Assembly (NCBI RefSeq): GCF_000244875.1
Contig: NC_016791.1
Span: 411,001-475,000 of the forward strand
Reading direction: 5' to 3'
DNA length: 64,000 nt
Origin: Clostridium sp. BNL1100
GTDB taxonomy: Bacteria; Bacillota; Clostridia; Acetivibrionales; DSM-1351
Made by a program: the position numbers and the translations under genes. Positions 63,960-64,000 of the stretch are shown here, piece by piece; the stretch's first letter is position 1, and each line of letters starts with the position of its first letter. Under the pieces are notes generated by a model. That model saw nothing but the letters and a program-made list of their open reading frames with translations, was not told the DNA's origin and did no database searches.

Positions 63960-64000
63960 GTACATCATTGTTTACACCTTAAAAATAAGGGTACTATATA

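Overview
This window is a stretch of ordinary chromosome from a low-GC, spore-forming, anaerobic cellulolytic clostridium. The best fit is the Ruminiclostridium group (Clostridium cellulolyticum or C. papyrosolvens type). That placement is an inference from the gene content: a secreted GH5 enzyme with X2 modules and a C-terminal type I dockerin, a GerW/YtfJ sporulation protein, a GerMN lipoprotein, Ku/LigD end joining, an archaeal-type ProRS and a probable ferredoxin-type thioredoxin reductase. No rRNA, tRNA, CRISPR array, phage or transposase gene was seen.

Region by region. 1-923: 3' part of a GH15 enzyme. 958-3519: radA and disA. 4092-6594: carD, a PIN/TRAM membrane protein and ispD, followed by an ABC exporter that separates ispD from a divergent, inverted ispF-like gene. 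A 282-bp foldback repeat fills the gap between the exporter and the ispF-like gene. 9216-11618: proS with a possible pseudoknot leader, then a secreted SH3b-CAP protein. 11665-15867 (minus strand): GtrA protein, a small unknown protein, an NDP-sugar pyrophosphorylase fused to a degenerate phosphomutase domain, and a pseudouridine synthase. 16012-20246: YjdF-type membrane protein, UV endonuclease, a 42-codon gene and tex. 20321-22761: a membrane protein and four small minus-strand genes of unknown role. 22936-26259: thioredoxin-reductase-like flavoprotein, orphan histidine kinase and GerMN lipoprotein. 26368-29514: FmdB-type zinc ribbon and the operon ku, ligase, polymerase. 29629-32931: galE, a nucleotidyltransferase, a zinc protein and hpf, with a DnaA-box cluster upstream of hpf. 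33133-39437: LTA-synthase-like sulfatase, shikimate-kinase-like protein, PcrA and a GH1 beta-glucosidase. 39543-41595: ECF sigma, anti-sigma, DUF2953 and ytfJ. 41896-44094: cellulosomal GH5 enzyme. 44284-54504: complete histidine operon hisZGDCB-purC-HAF-IE plus a TPR gene. 54644-58941: CIRCE-groESL, a small membrane protein and an IMP dehydrogenase. 59266-63959: greA, lysS, a membrane protein and an rsbV/rsbW/sigB-type partner-switching module.

How the genes fit together. The his operon makes AICAR as a by-product, and the embedded purC feeds the same purine branch. The radA/disA/carD block, uvsE, pcrA and Ku/LigD form a strong DNA-maintenance theme. The GH5, GH15 and GH1 enzymes fit polysaccharide use.

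The points most worth a second look are the foldback repeat, the thioredoxin-reductase homologue without NADPH motifs, the DnaA-box cluster at hpf, the degenerate RsbW, the altered ispF-like protein and the proS leader pseudoknot. No wholly new multi-gene system could be demonstrated by reading alone. Many translation starts were moved downstream to an ATG, GTG or TTG that sits at proper distance from a GGAGG-type ribosome site.
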